Shown here piece after piece: positions 1 to 8,752 of a DNA stretch of 64,000 nucleotides. The notes below the pieces were generated by a model. That model had not been told where the DNA came from and ran no database searches. It saw only the letters and a list, made by a program, of their open reading frames with translations. The stretch comes from Desulfopila_A sp964446655 (GTDB lineage: Bacteria > Desulfobacterota > Desulfobulbia > Desulfobulbales > Desulfocapsaceae). Each line of letters begins with the position of its first letter. Within the stretch, counting starts at the first letter, position 1. Made by a program: the position numbers and the translations under genes. The stretch lies in NCBI GenBank assembly GCA_964446655.1, contig CAYUPL010000001.1:62001-126000 (forward strand), given 5' to 3'.

Positions 1-957
1 AATAGCCTGTGCTTCGATCACATCACCCATTTTTGTTGCCGTGGCATGGGCGCTGATAAAATCGACCTCATCAGGCGTGATCCCGGCATCATCTAAAGCG
101 AGACGAAGGGTTGCCGTAATTCCATCCAGATTGGGCAAAATAAGATCACCGCCGTTGTTGTTGCAGGAAAAACCAAGCACCTCACCCAGAATAGCTGCAC
201 CACGTTTTTTGGCGGATTCATACTCTTCGAGCAATACGGCGCCACCTCCTTCGCCGACAACCAGCCCGTCCCGATTGGTATCGAAAGGCCTTGGTGTACA
301 GTTCGGGGTGTTGTTGTATTTAACGGAGCAGGCCAGCAGATTGTCGAACACAGCCACGGTCGTGGTATCATATTCATCGGCTCCACCGCAAATCATGGCG
401 TCCTGCATGCCGTGCTTTATCATTTCATAGCCGTAACCGATGGACTGGCTGCTGGTGGTACACGCCGTGGAGGAGGAAATGATGCGGCCGGTGATTTCAA
501 ACATCCTGGTGATATTCACCGCTGTGGTATGCACCATCGAGCGCAGATAATCAACCGCACCTATGGAGGACAGTGACTCCAGCCGACTAAAAAAGGTCTG
601 GTAGATATCCCGCTGCACAGTGGGACTGCCATGGGTGGAGCCGAAGGCAACCCCAAGGCGGCCGGAAGTTATAAATTCCCGGCTCAGGCCGGAGTTTTCC
701 AGAACATCCTTGGCAACCTGGCAGGCATAATATGCCACCGGCCCCATGGTTTTGCGAAAATGGCGCTTAAAACCGTATTCAATAGGATAATCGACCGTAC
801 CAAAGACACGGGAGTGGATATGTTGCGTAAGCAGGCCGTCGTCACGCAGAGGACGCACTCCGGACCTGCCCCGGCGAAGACTTTCTATAATATCACTTTT
901 CTGATATCCAATGGGAGTAATGGCGGAGCAGGCTGTAATAACTACACGTCGTTTCAT
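1..957 (-). CDS. Beta-ketoacyl-ACP synthase (KAS II/FabF-like), C-terminus beyond window
   Basis: Decarboxylating Claisen condensation of acyl-ACP with malonyl-ACP, here probably in a dedicated polyene/lipid pathway. Reading the minus strand from the ATG at 955-957 gives 319 open codons to the window edge, so the C-terminal quarter (second catalytic His region) is not visible. Seen: N-terminal MKRRVVITACSAITPIG typical of KAS II, nucleophile Cys166 in STACTTSS, a GEGGGAVLLEE segment near 235-245, and first catalytic His304 in SAHATATKMGD. It follows the ACP gene by 20 bp and is the last visible gene of the left arm. It is the second ketosynthase of the locus, besides the KS-CLF fusion at 9225. 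Family assignment is firm; the substrate is unknown. Confidence 0.93.
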   Translation of the reverse strand, partial: MKRRVVITACSAITPIGYQKSDIIESLRRGRSGVRPLRDDGLLTQHIHSRVFGTVDYPIEYGFKRHFRKTMGPVAYYACQVAKDVLENSGLSREFITSGRLGVAFGSTHGSPTVQRDIYQTFFSRLESLSSIGAVDYLRSMVHTTAVNITRMFEITGRIISSSTACTTSSQSIGYGYEMIKHGMQDAMICGGADEYDTTTVAVFDNLLACSVKYNNTPNCTPRPFDTNRDGLVVGEGGGAVLLEEYESAKKRGAAILGEVLGFSCNNNGGDLILPNLDGITATLRLALDDAGITPDEVDFISAHATATKMGDVIEAQAI

Positions 958-977
958 GGATAGCGGACAGCTTTCAA

Positions 978-1238
978 TTATGATTGCCGAGAATTCTTGA
1001 TCGTGTCGATATAGTCAAGAATATCGTTGATTGTTCTGATTGTCATGGCCTGTTCTTTTTCCTCCCGGGTCAGAGAAAAGCCCAGGATTGATGTTTCAAT
1101 TTTTCCCAGCAGTTCAATGGCATCGATGCTGTCAAAACCATGGTCATCCCGAAGATTGTCGTTCAATCCCGGTTGTTCGAACTCAAAATCTTCGGTGAGA
1201 ATTGTAATGATAGTATCGCGAATTTCTTCTGTGGTCAT
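978..1238 (-). CDS. Acyl carrier protein
   Basis: An 86-residue carrier protein that would hold the growing acyl chain as a phosphopantetheine thioester. The attachment serine is Ser37 in GFDSIDAIELL, with the expected four-helix length and acidic character. It lies 20 bp upstream of the ketosynthase gene and about 360 bp downstream of the acyltransferase gene; a repeat element fills that gap. The locus has a second ACP at 8962. Two ACPs are also common in aryl polyene clusters. Which ACP serves chain start and which serves elongation cannot be told from sequence. Confidence 0.93.
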   Translation of the reverse strand: MTTEEIRDTIITILTEDFEFEQPGLNDNLRDDHGFDSIDAIELLGKIETSILGFSLTREEKEQAMTIRTINDILDYIDTIKNSRQS

Positions 1239-1270
1239 AATAGAAGCAAGAGTGATGGTAAGTATTGATG

Positions 1271-1422
1271 GACTCGTAAAAAGCTCGATCTACGTCGTTG
1301 TAGATCTGAAACGGCGATTCGCCGTACCACATGTACTGCCGAATCGCCGTTTCAGATACTACGCCTAGTATATCAACCTTTTTACAGAGCCCATCCCGGC
1401 ACCTTCAATGACTTTTTACGAG
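1271..1422 (+). mobile_element. MITE-like repeat, copy 1 (with internal hairpin insert)
   Basis: About 152 bp bounded by imperfect terminal inverted repeats: CTCGTAAAAAG at the left (1273-1283) and CTTTTTACGAG at the right (1412-1422). Long blocks match the copy at 58704-58820 in reverse orientation, including the segment CAGAGCCCATCCCGGCACC. This copy carries about 50 extra bases that contain a perfect 17-bp inverted repeat (1305-1321 with 1340-1356). No transposase is encoded. It sits between the acyltransferase and ACP genes and may interrupt the operon. Confidence 0.75.
1305..1356. repeat. Perfect 17-bp inverted repeat inside the MITE-like element
   Basis: Left arm TCTGAAACGGCGATTCG (1305-1321) is the exact reverse complement of the right arm at 1340-1356, with an 18-base loop. 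The second copy of the element at 58.7 kb lacks this insert. Transcribed from either strand it would form a very stable hairpin, so it could affect expression of the downstream ACP and ketosynthase genes. No U tract follows on the minus strand, so a classical terminator is not indicated. Confidence 0.8.
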
Positions 1423-1600
1423 ATTATCATTGAAAACAGACAAAAACAGCAGTATGCGATACTACACAGTTTTTGCCAATTACAAAAGAAATTACTGCAC
1501 TTCCGGCACGGCGAAATCTGCTGCTACGGAGAATGGCACACATATGCGGGTACATTTTTGAATCCTGTCTCGCTGGCAACAGAACCTGAAAAGTGCCTTT

Positions 1601-2473
1601 TTAATGGATAAACCGGTTAAAATGATACCATTCAAAGGGATGCCGCCGCAAGGATTTCTCCAGCAGATCGGCATACTGCTGGGCGGCGCAGGAAATGGCA
1701 TCTCTCCTGTCACTGCGTGCCGGCGCAGTGACGGCAATGGGACCGGACAGGATAAATTCATAGCTGTTTGTACCGGTACGAAAGGCAAAGAAGGCAAAAA
1801 GCGGCGCACCGGACACCAGACTGAAAACAAAAGGCGCTTCGGGAAGGTAGGCGTCGTGGCCCAGGAACTGGGCACATACCTTACGCTGGTCACTGCGCCA
1901 GACAATATCTCCAGCCATGGAAACGAGGCCGCCCGCCCGCAAGAACTGAATTCCTGAAACAGCCGAAAAAGCGGCATTGTCTTCCTTGTCAACTGCAATG
2001 ATTGTTACTCCGGAGCGGCGCAACTCTTCTTTCTGGAGCCGCTCTACACCCTCTTTTTCCTTTACTCCCATATAGAGTAATAACTGCAGATCTTTCCGCT
2101 GTTGTTGCAACAGCGCGGCAGCCATTTCCCAGTTGCCGAGATGGGACATCAACAAAATGCCGCCCTGTCGACCAATCACTTCGTCGAGCTTTGGTAAGCC
2201 CACGGAAGAATAGGTCACATCTCCGCTCCGTTCCTTCAGAAACCTGTCAAAATGAATGGTGGTAAAGTTCTGGTATTGCTTGAAGGTACAGTAAAGGTGA
2301 AAAAGTAGTCCTCGTCGGGGAAAAAGGACGCTATAGAAACGTCTGCTTTCCTGAACACGTCTCCACGACAACAGAAAATAACCGGTTGCAATACAGCGGG
2401 AAACAGCCGTAAACAACCAGGACCCACAAAGGTCGGCAGCCCTTGCAATCACTGTGTACCAGAAATTACTCAT
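1601..2473 (-). CDS. LpxL/HtrB-family lysophospholipid acyltransferase
   Basis: A 290-residue inner-membrane acyltransferase of the lipid A late-acyltransferase family. The catalytic H-x4-E motif is HLGNWE at residues 111-116, and an N-terminal hydrophobic stretch (about 15-37) would anchor it. In aryl polyene clusters such an enzyme is thought to transfer the finished acyl chain onto a carrier lipid; the same role is inferred here. The start overlaps the end of the glycosyltransferase gene (ATGA-type, 4 bp), which indicates translational coupling. A true lipid A acyltransferase is possible but less likely given the neighbours. Confidence 0.9.
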   Translation of the reverse strand: MSNFWYTVIARAADLCGSWLFTAVSRCIATGYFLLSWRRVQESRRFYSVLFPRRGLLFHLYCTFKQYQNFTTIHFDRFLKERSGDVTYSSVGLPKLDEVIGRQGGILLMSHLGNWEMAAALLQQQRKDLQLLLYMGVKEKEGVERLQKEELRRSGVTIIAVDKEDNAAFSAVSGIQFLRAGGLVSMAGDIVWRSDQRKVCAQFLGHDAYLPEAPFVFSLVSGAPLFAFFAFRTGTNSYEFILSGPIAVTAPARSDRRDAISCAAQQYADLLEKSLRRHPFEWYHFNRFIH

Positions 2474-3192
2474 GACCTCAACCCGGATAACAAACGGTCC
2501 CAGATAAGTCTGCTGAAGGTGATGCCGTTTCTGCAGAAATCCAGCCAGGGACGAAAATGGCTGATACGCTTTCCTTTCGCCTGATAGATAACCCCCACGG
2601 GCGCCTCTCTGATCACAATTCCCTGACGTCGAGCTATTACCAGAATTTCCACCTCATACTGGTACCGCCTGGCCTTTGTCACAAGTTGCAGAGTTTCCGG
2701 CAGAGGGTAAAGCCTGAAACCGGACTGGGAGTCTCCCACTCGAGGCCCGCCGGCAGCCCATACCCAGAAGTTGGAAAACGAACGCCCGAATCGGCTGGTC
2801 CAGGGAACATGCGCTGCATCATCCATGCCCTGTCGTCTGCCGATAACGAGACAGCGTTTACCACCTTGTCGGGCAGTCTGTAGCAGAAGCGGGGCATCCT
2901 TCGGATTATGCTGGCCATCTCCGTCTATGGTGATGACCAAGTCGTGTCCTTGCTCCCATGCTGCGGTAAAGCCGCTGAGTAAAGCCGCTCCTTTTCCCTG
3001 GTTCTTTTCATGACGCAAGACCATGATCCCGCTCAGTGTTTGCAGAGTCGAAGCGGTAGAGTCCGTGGAACCGTCATCCACAACAAAAATCGGCCAACCC
3101 AGCAGGGCGGCCTTTTGCACAACCTCAACGATCTGCAGGCCGTGGTTATAGACAGGAATTATGACGGCTGGATTCATGGTCACAGGTATCAT
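2470..3192 (-). CDS. Family 2 glycosyltransferase (DPM1/DPG-synthase-like)
   Basis: A GT-A glycosyltransferase of about 240 residues with VIIPVYNHG at the start, VVDDGSTDST, the metal-binding DGDGQHNP motif and GDSQSGFRLY further on. It has no multi-spanning membrane part. The donor is probably a nucleotide sugar and the acceptor a lipid or head group; neither can be fixed from sequence. I place the start at the ATG at 3190-3192, which overlaps the stop of the upstream kinase gene as TAATG. An alternative ATG at 3177 gives MNPAVIIPVYN. Fused or separate GT2/acyltransferase pairs are known in aryl polyene clusters, so this pair fits that pattern. Confidence 0.9.
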   Translation of the reverse strand: MIPVTMNPAVIIPVYNHGLQIVEVVQKAALLGWPIFVVDDGSTDSTASTLQTLSGIMVLRHEKNQGKGAALLSGFTAAWEQGHDLVITIDGDGQHNPKDAPLLLQTARQGGKRCLVIGRRQGMDDAAHVPWTSRFGRSFSNFWVWAAGGPRVGDSQSGFRLYPLPETLQLVTKARRYQYEVEILVIARRQGIVIREAPVGVIYQAKGKRISHFRPWLDFCRNGITFSRLIWDRLLSGLRS

Positions 3193-4889
3193 TAGAAGGA
3201 AGCGCAAGCCATTGACCAGGTACCTGGTCCCATATGAACTCCGGAGGTCAAAGAGAGAGGAGCAAGCAGAACTTCCGCTTCGGGAAGAAGTGCTTTGATT
3301 TGTGGTTGGACATTCGCCACCACCCAGTCACGGTTATCGGAATATTGCAGCATGACAACCGGTGTAGCGAGACTATCATACTTTTCCTTCAGTTTGTCCA
3401 TGGCAAAAGCAAGCTGCCCCGCCGTGCTGCGGACAACACCGGCCTTTTTTACTCCGGACCGGGTAGGACTGATGACGGGTTTCATCGACAAAAGATCTCC
3501 AAAAAAGCCACCAGTTCGTGATACTCGGCCGCCTGCCACCAGATATCTCAGTTCATGAATAAAAACATACTCCTCACAGCGTTCGATAATCTGACCTGCA
3601 AATTGGCGCACCTCTGCAGCAGAGGAGGCGGTTTCTGCAAATCTGGCGGTAAGCAGGGCAATGAGTGCCAGCCGCCCGGAGGCCGCTCCCGTATCGACCA
3701 CCGTGAAGAGATCGTCGGTGTCATATTCGTTTTTCCAGGCCACGGCAGCAGCATAGTTGCCGGTGAAGGCGGAACCGACCGCCAGATAGAGTGCCGGCCC
3801 GAACTGACGGCAGATATTGCGGTAGTACTGCCGTCGCTCGAAGGTGGAAGCCTGGGCCGTGGTTATCTTCTTTCCGCGACGCATCAGGGGATAAATCTCT
3901 TCCGCACTATACAGACTTTCGGGCCTGGAATCGTCACCTATGATGATATAACTGTCCAGCAAGGTGATGCCATGATGCCTGGCCATTCCTCTGCTCAGCG
4001 AACCTGCCGCATCGGTTACAAGATGGAGAGGTGTTTGTCCGCTTCTTTCGGGTAACCCCTCGTGCACCATGACCTCATCGGACCATTTGACTATATTTCC
4101 AAGAGTTGCAAGCCGGTGCCGCAAACCGGCAGGATCCGGAGTATGGACATGAAGCTTTACACATGTGTCGCCATGTACCACCACAACACTCTCACCAAGA
4201 TCGGTGAAATTCTCCCGTCCACTCTTCTGCTCTGCCGTCATTTCGATAACAGTATCGACACAATAATCGTGGGATATAGGGGCTTGGAACGACGGAGCAA
4301 TGCTGAGGCTGCCGGCAAAAAGATCGAAGATGGAGTCGGGCTGGTCCGTGCGGCCGGTAAGATTCCTGAAAAATCCCTCAAAAAAAACGTACATGCCCAG
4401 AGCGCCGGAATCGACGACATCAGCATTTTTGAGATTATCGAGCAATTGGGTTGTCTCTCGCACCGCCTGTTGCAGATCGGCAATAAGTGTAGCATAGCAG
4501 ATCGAATCTCTCTGCTGCAATGCCAGTGCAGAGGCCAGGCTGTCGAAAACCGTGAGCATGGTCCCAGACAGAGGCTCACCAATGGCCTGCCAGGCCTTGT
4601 TCCTTCCCTGTAACGCCCTTTCCGCCAACTGAACGGGCTCTTTGGTCCGGCAGAACTCGCCGAAAAAGGCCGCGGCGATATTGCCGGAGTTGCCGGTGGC
4701 GCACCGTGCCAGGCGCTCCTTCATCAATGGGCCGTCCTTTACGGTATCTCGAAAAGGCGCCAGGCTGATACGCAGATTGGTTCCGGTATCTCCGTCGGCC
4801 ACGGGGAAAACGTTGATTCTATCAAGAAGATCGGCCGAGGCTGCCAAACAGGCATATCCCACGGCCAGGCTATGGCGAATATCACTCAT
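3192..4889 (-). CDS. Fatty acid kinase fusion: DAK2 (FakA-like) + DegV (FakB-like)
   Basis: A 565-residue protein joining two parts that are usually separate. Residues 1-175 are a DAK2/DhaL ATP-binding domain with metal-binding ADGDTGTNL (31-39), GNSGN and DVVDSGALGM. Residues 209-255 resemble the FakA middle domain (VVVVHGDTCVKLHVHT). Residues 286-565 are a DegV domain with VTDAAGSLS, TTAQAST and the signature GGRVSRTGGFFGDLLSMKP. In known Fak systems FakB binds a free fatty acid and FakA phosphorylates it to acyl-phosphate. A single chain would be a self-contained fatty acid kinase. It overlaps both neighbours by a few bases, so it is firmly within the operon. Activity is inferred, not shown. 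Confidence 0.88.
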   Translation of the reverse strand: MSDIRHSLAVGYACLAASADLLDRINVFPVADGDTGTNLRISLAPFRDTVKDGPLMKERLARCATGNSGNIAAAFFGEFCRTKEPVQLAERALQGRNKAWQAIGEPLSGTMLTVFDSLASALALQQRDSICYATLIADLQQAVRETTQLLDNLKNADVVDSGALGMYVFFEGFFRNLTGRTDQPDSIFDLFAGSLSIAPSFQAPISHDYCVDTVIEMTAEQKSGRENFTDLGESVVVVHGDTCVKLHVHTPDPAGLRHRLATLGNIVKWSDEVMVHEGLPERSGQTPLHLVTDAAGSLSRGMARHHGITLLDSYIIIGDDSRPESLYSAEEIYPLMRRGKKITTAQASTFERRQYYRNICRQFGPALYLAVGSAFTGNYAAAVAWKNEYDTDDLFTVVDTGAASGRLALIALLTARFAETASSAAEVRQFAGQIIERCEEYVFIHELRYLVAGGRVSRTGGFFGDLLSMKPVISPTRSGVKKAGVVRSTAGQLAFAMDKLKEKYDSLATPVVMLQYSDNRDWVVANVQPQIKALLPEAEVLLAPLSLTSGVHMGPGTWSMACASF

Positions 4890-6244
4890 GCTTCAAGAAG
4901 GCTGACAATGGCGGCCCAGTCATATTTCCCATTTCCGGTGATGGGGATCTGCTCCACTTTTTTAATCCGTCGTGGCAGAGCATAAGGTTCAAGGGTTTCG
5001 GCCAGATTTTTTTGCATCAATGCTATATCCGCGGTTTCTCCCTGAATCAACGCTCCAATTCTGTGGCCCCTGCCACCGGCTTCGGGTAAAGCCGTGACCA
5101 CACAGTCCACAATGCCCGGTTCCTTTTTCAACAGCAGACTGATCTGGTCGAGATCGACCCGCTTGCCGCCAACCTTAGTCACTTTGTCGGCTCGACCCTG
5201 CAGAGAAAATTGATTGCTTACACCGGCCTTTACCAGATCAGCGGTGAGATAAAAACCTTCCTTGTCGACAGGCAAGTCAGGTGATATGTACGGGGACCGT
5301 ACCGCCAGCCGGTTGTCGGTAATCCTGTGGTCTACCGTCGCAAAAGGTGTAAAATACTCTTCGCCGCGCGATCTGTCGCGCGCGGCAATGCCACCCGTTT
5401 CTGTGGACCCATATACCTCCACCACGCCAACTCCGTTTCGCCTGCAAAAACGTTCATTATCTTGCTGATCGAGCATCCCCGCAGAAGAAAAGGCCAGTCG
5501 CAGTTGCATCTTCTGCTGCTGCAAGACCCGATAATGCGGCGGTACGCTGACAAGGACGGTAACCCGATGCTCGGCGGCGGCCGAGGCGATCTCGTTGGGA
5601 AAAGAGGGGGTGGCTGCTACTACCGTCGCTGAAGTGAGTAACGGTACCACGACGGAAAAAAGCAGTCCGTAGATATGATAAGGGGGAACAGTGGCCAGCA
5701 GACAGTCGCCTTCGGTGATATGATAGCGACCGGCTAGAAAGAGACCTTCGCTAAAGATATTTTCAACGGTTTTGGACCAGAGTTGCGGCGTCCCTGTCGA
5801 GCCGCCGGTGAAAATTTTCAGCAACTCCGAGCGGAGAGAAAGAGCAGGACATGACGGTCTTCCTGAACCGGTAGACGGTAAATCTACAGGTCGTACTCCC
5901 TCGGGAAGGTCCACGGCCCCATCGGCCAGGGCCAAGGTAAAACCGGTGGTCTGCTGCAGCCCAAGCAGCACCTGGGCCGAGAAAGCATAAGGCAGCAGAA
6001 GGGTTGGCCCGCCACCAAGTACGGCAAGAAGCGCAGCCGCCATAACCGCCTTGTTCTCCACGGCAAGGCAGATTGCGGCAGAGCCGAGCCGGGGATCATC
6101 AGTCAGGGCGAGGCGCAACTTCGCCGCCATGCTGTACACTTCCGCAAACGTGACGCCATGACTATACTCTTTGTCCGGAAATCTGGGTCCGCACAACAGA
6201 TCTTCCAGGGCCTTTTTCGTACCACTGCAACTCTCAGCGCTCAT
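4886..6244 (-). CDS. AMP-dependent acyl/aryl acid ligase (APE-type)
   Basis: An ANL-superfamily adenylating enzyme of 452 residues that would activate a free carboxylic acid, probably to load an ACP. Seen: phosphate-binding FTGGSTGTPQLW (about 145-156), YGSTETGG (278-285), a TADL-like strand near 330, hinge region GRADKVTKVGGKRVDL, and the C-terminal lysine in NGKYDW. It is shorter than standard acyl-CoA synthetases (500-600), as usual for polyene-cluster ligases. I chose ATG 6242-6244, preceded by AAGGCAAG. An upstream non-ATG start at 6283 would overlap the radical SAM gene by 50 bp. Its stop overlaps the kinase gene start by 4 bp. Confidence 0.9.
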   Translation of the reverse strand: MSAESCSGTKKALEDLLCGPRFPDKEYSHGVTFAEVYSMAAKLRLALTDDPRLGSAAICLAVENKAVMAAALLAVLGGGPTLLLPYAFSAQVLLGLQQTTGFTLALADGAVDLPEGVRPVDLPSTGSGRPSCPALSLRSELLKIFTGGSTGTPQLWSKTVENIFSEGLFLAGRYHITEGDCLLATVPPYHIYGLLFSVVVPLLTSATVVAATPSFPNEIASAAAEHRVTVLVSVPPHYRVLQQQKMQLRLAFSSAGMLDQQDNERFCRRNGVGVVEVYGSTETGGIAARDRSRGEEYFTPFATVDHRITDNRLAVRSPYISPDLPVDKEGFYLTADLVKAGVSNQFSLQGRADKVTKVGGKRVDLDQISLLLKKEPGIVDCVVTALPEAGGRGHRIGALIQGETADIALMQKNLAETLEPYALPRRIKKVEQIPITGNGKYDWAAIVSLLEA

Positions 6245-7511
6245 CTTGCCTTGTCGCCGTTCTGCCGAACGACTGTCCCACAAGGGTTCTGTCCCTCGGC
6301 TTGAAGGTGTTATCCTCCATTTCCTTTTTAACCACCTGTTTAAACAATTTTGCCATTTTTAACCGCTGCGGTTCATCCTGATAAAAGGTGTTCCAGGCAT
6401 AGTCGAGCAAGTTCTGCAGACGCTGCGGACTCATGTTCTTGGGCTGATACACAACCTTATCGGCGGAGTAGTCATTCCAGTCATGGCTGAGAATGCGATT
6501 TTCGCGGCTTAAATCAGTATAAGCTTTGGTATGTGGAAAGGGGGTTAATACCGTGAATTCGGCCAGATCAAGCTCGATCTCCAGCAAAAAATCCACCAAC
6601 CGTTTGATAAAATCTTCGGTATGGTCATCCAATCCCAGCAGAATAGTGCCTTCCACGCCGATACCGTGTTCATGATAACGCTTGATCCGTTGCTTGATGT
6701 AATCGGACGTATCAAAGACCGCCTGGTAGACATACCAGGCACCGGCCTGAGCTGCCAGATCGAGTACCTCCGCTTTGTCTTCAATGGGATGAGAGCACCA
6801 CTTTTTCTTCAATGGGATCATCTCCTTGAACAACACCATCTCCCATCTGGTGTCCTGGGCCAGAGAGTTATCAACAATAAACAGACGATTGTTGTCGATT
6901 CCTGCCATTTCGGCAATTGCGGTATCGATAGGCCGTGGTCGAAACTCTCTGCCGCCCAGATAGGAAACCGCACAGGGATAACAATGAAAGCGGCAGCCAC
7001 GTGAGGCGTGCACCAGATCCACCATCTGCACGCCTTTGTGATTATAGAGATGACGTTTGAGAATATCCCGACGCGCCGGACCAACCAGGGCAATATCCGG
7101 CCGATCATCGATAAAATTATAGAGCGGATGCAACGCATTGTCTCTGAAATCCTGCAGGACCTGTTCCATCCGCCCTTCGGCCTCTCCCAGAAAAACGGCA
7201 TCGGCATGGTTCATGGTCTCTTCGGCATGCAGCATGGTGGCAATGCCGCCGAAAATTACCTTGACGCCTTTCTGGCGATAGATGTCGGCTATCTCCCAGC
7301 CTCTTTTGACCTGAATGGTGAGCATCATGGAGATACCGACAAAATCAACGGTATCGTCAAAATCAATGGTTTCCAGGTTTTCATCGACAAAGTCGACATC
7401 GACGTAATCCGGCAGCGCCGCCGCGAAAACGACCGGGCCATGCGGTGGCAGATGAAATTCGGTCTGCCGGTCGAGCTTATGCCATTTGGGATAAATAAGT
7501 TTAAATTTCAT
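6234..7511 (-). CDS. B12-binding-type radical SAM enzyme 1
   Basis: A 425-residue protein with an N-terminal Rossmann-like region as in cobalamin-binding domains (about 35-125: VDFVDENLE, DFVGISMM, KVIFGGIATML, LGEAEG) and a radical SAM core with C173-x3-C177-x2-C180 in GCRFHCYPC. Such enzymes methylate or rearrange unactivated carbons; Mg-protoporphyrin cyclase BchE and hopanoid methylases belong to the wider class. Placement between the ligase and the ketoreductase suggests it modifies the acyl product. Substrate and reaction cannot be told from sequence. It overlaps the ligase start by 11 bp. Confidence 0.9.
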   Translation of the reverse strand: MKFKLIYPKWHKLDRQTEFHLPPHGPVVFAAALPDYVDVDFVDENLETIDFDDTVDFVGISMMLTIQVKRGWEIADIYRQKGVKVIFGGIATMLHAEETMNHADAVFLGEAEGRMEQVLQDFRDNALHPLYNFIDDRPDIALVGPARRDILKRHLYNHKGVQMVDLVHASRGCRFHCYPCAVSYLGGREFRPRPIDTAIAEMAGIDNNRLFIVDNSLAQDTRWEMVLFKEMIPLKKKWCSHPIEDKAEVLDLAAQAGAWYVYQAVFDTSDYIKQRIKRYHEHGIGVEGTILLGLDDHTEDFIKRLVDFLLEIELDLAEFTVLTPFPHTKAYTDLSRENRILSHDWNDYSADKVVYQPKNMSPQRLQNLLDYAWNTFYQDEPQRLKMAKLFKQVVKKEMEDNTFKPRDRTLVGQSFGRTATRQDER

Positions 7512-7564
7512 TATAATTACTTCGAAAGGGTGTCCTGAAAAAAGTTGTCGTCTACTATTGGAGC

Positions 7565-8302
7565 CTAAAACATTCCACCATTAACCGAAATTACCTGACC
7601 TGTCACATAGGATGCTGCATCAGAGCAGAGGAAACCTACAACTCGGGCCACTTCCTCCGGTCTGCCGATGCGGGCCATGGGAATCATCGCTTTAATCTGT
7701 TCCTTGGGAGCTGCCTCAATCATATCCGTGTCAATCAGACCAGGGGCCACGACATTCATACGTATGCCGAGGCGAGCAACTTCGGCGGCCACCGATCTGC
7801 TGGCTGCGTTCAAGCCCGCCTTGGCCGCTGAATAGTTGGCCTGTCCCCTGTTGGCCATCATTGAACTGGCGGATGAAATGGAAACTATAGACCCACTGCG
7901 CCGGCGCACCATCTTCTCCAGCACCGGTCGGGTCATATTGTAAAAACCATCCAGAGTGGTGTCGATAACTGCGTGCCAGTTCCGGGACGACATCATCATA
8001 AACAGGCCATCAGCTATGATTCCGGCGTTATTGACGAGCACATCTATTCGACCAAATCGTGAGCCGACATCCTCAACGGCGCTTTCTGCCGCTTTACCAT
8101 CCCTGACGTCGAACTGATAGATCTCGCCTCGACCACCATGGTGCTGCAGGGCCGCAAGGGTCTGCTCCGCGCCATCCCGGTCACTCATGAAGTTGATTAT
8201 AACATAATAGCCGTGCTGAGCCAGTTCGACACAGATCGCCCGACCGATCCCCTTGCTGCCACCGGTTATCATGGCAACTTTTTCTTCCTGTATTTCCGTC
8301 AT
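7565..8302 (-). CDS. 3-oxoacyl-ACP reductase (FabG-like SDR)
   Basis: A 245-residue short-chain dehydrogenase that would reduce the beta-keto group after each condensation using NADPH. Seen: cofactor motif TGGSKGIG (about 14-21), NNAG near 92-95, catalytic Ser in SISSASS, the YSAAK motif about 15 residues on, and the C-terminal SVNGGMF typical of FabG. It lies 15 bp downstream of the dehydratase and about 50 bp upstream of the radical SAM gene. The housekeeping FabG is presumably elsewhere; context suggests a dedicated (ApeQ-like) reductase. Confidence 0.93.
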   Translation of the reverse strand: MTEIQEEKVAMITGGSKGIGRAICVELAQHGYYVIINFMSDRDGAEQTLAALQHHGGRGEIYQFDVRDGKAAESAVEDVGSRFGRIDVLVNNAGIIADGLFMMMSSRNWHAVIDTTLDGFYNMTRPVLEKMVRRRSGSIVSISSASSMMANRGQANYSAAKAGLNAASRSVAAEVARLGIRMNVVAPGLIDTDMIEAAPKEQIKAMIPMARIGRPEEVARVVGFLCSDAASYVTGQVISVNGGMF

Positions 8303-8317
8303 AGTATTCCGTTTTTT

Positions 8318-8752
8318 TTATTCCTGGAACAGCTGCAGCGTCACCCTGCCGATCAACTTTTTGTCCATATACTGTTCGCAATACACTTCCCGCAGATTAT
8401 CAAAATTGTTGATATTTTCGGCACGGCAAACAATGCTGCCACCACAGGGCAGAGAGTCGATAAAAAATTCCGCTTTTTTAATGCCTACCAGCCACCCCGT
8501 CGGATCGGAATGACGCCCCTTGGTCTGTATCCTGTCCCAACCATTATATACTCCGGCGGTTTGAGCCGCCAGCTCGACTAAAATCAAAGAAGAAACTCCA
8601 TTTTTATCAGCCATCGGCCATGATGCAGCTACCCGACAGATCGTCAGAGCATGTTGGCGGTCAACCTCGAGGACCTCGCCTACCAACAACATAGTACCCC
8701 GATGAGGGAGCAGGTCTTCCAGACTGAGTTCGGTGAGAGGCGTTGTTTCCAT
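8318..8752 (-). CDS. 3-hydroxyacyl-ACP dehydratase, hot-dog fold (ApeP-like)
   Basis: A 144-residue single hot-dog protein. The N-terminal LLPHRGTMLLVGEVLEVD and the helix VELAAQTAGVYNGW are typical of the dehydratase subfamily found in aryl polyene clusters rather than of FabZ or FabA. It would remove water from the 3-hydroxyacyl-ACP and leave a double bond. No enoyl reductase is seen in the locus, so repeated cycles would give a conjugated polyene. It is the first gene of the left arm and faces the right arm across 209 bp. Confidence 0.87.
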   Translation of the reverse strand: METTPLTELSLEDLLPHRGTMLLVGEVLEVDRQHALTICRVAASWPMADKNGVSSLILVELAAQTAGVYNGWDRIQTKGRHSDPTGWLVGIKKAEFFIDSLPCGGSIVCRAENINNFDNLREVYCEQYMDKKLIGRVTLQLFQE

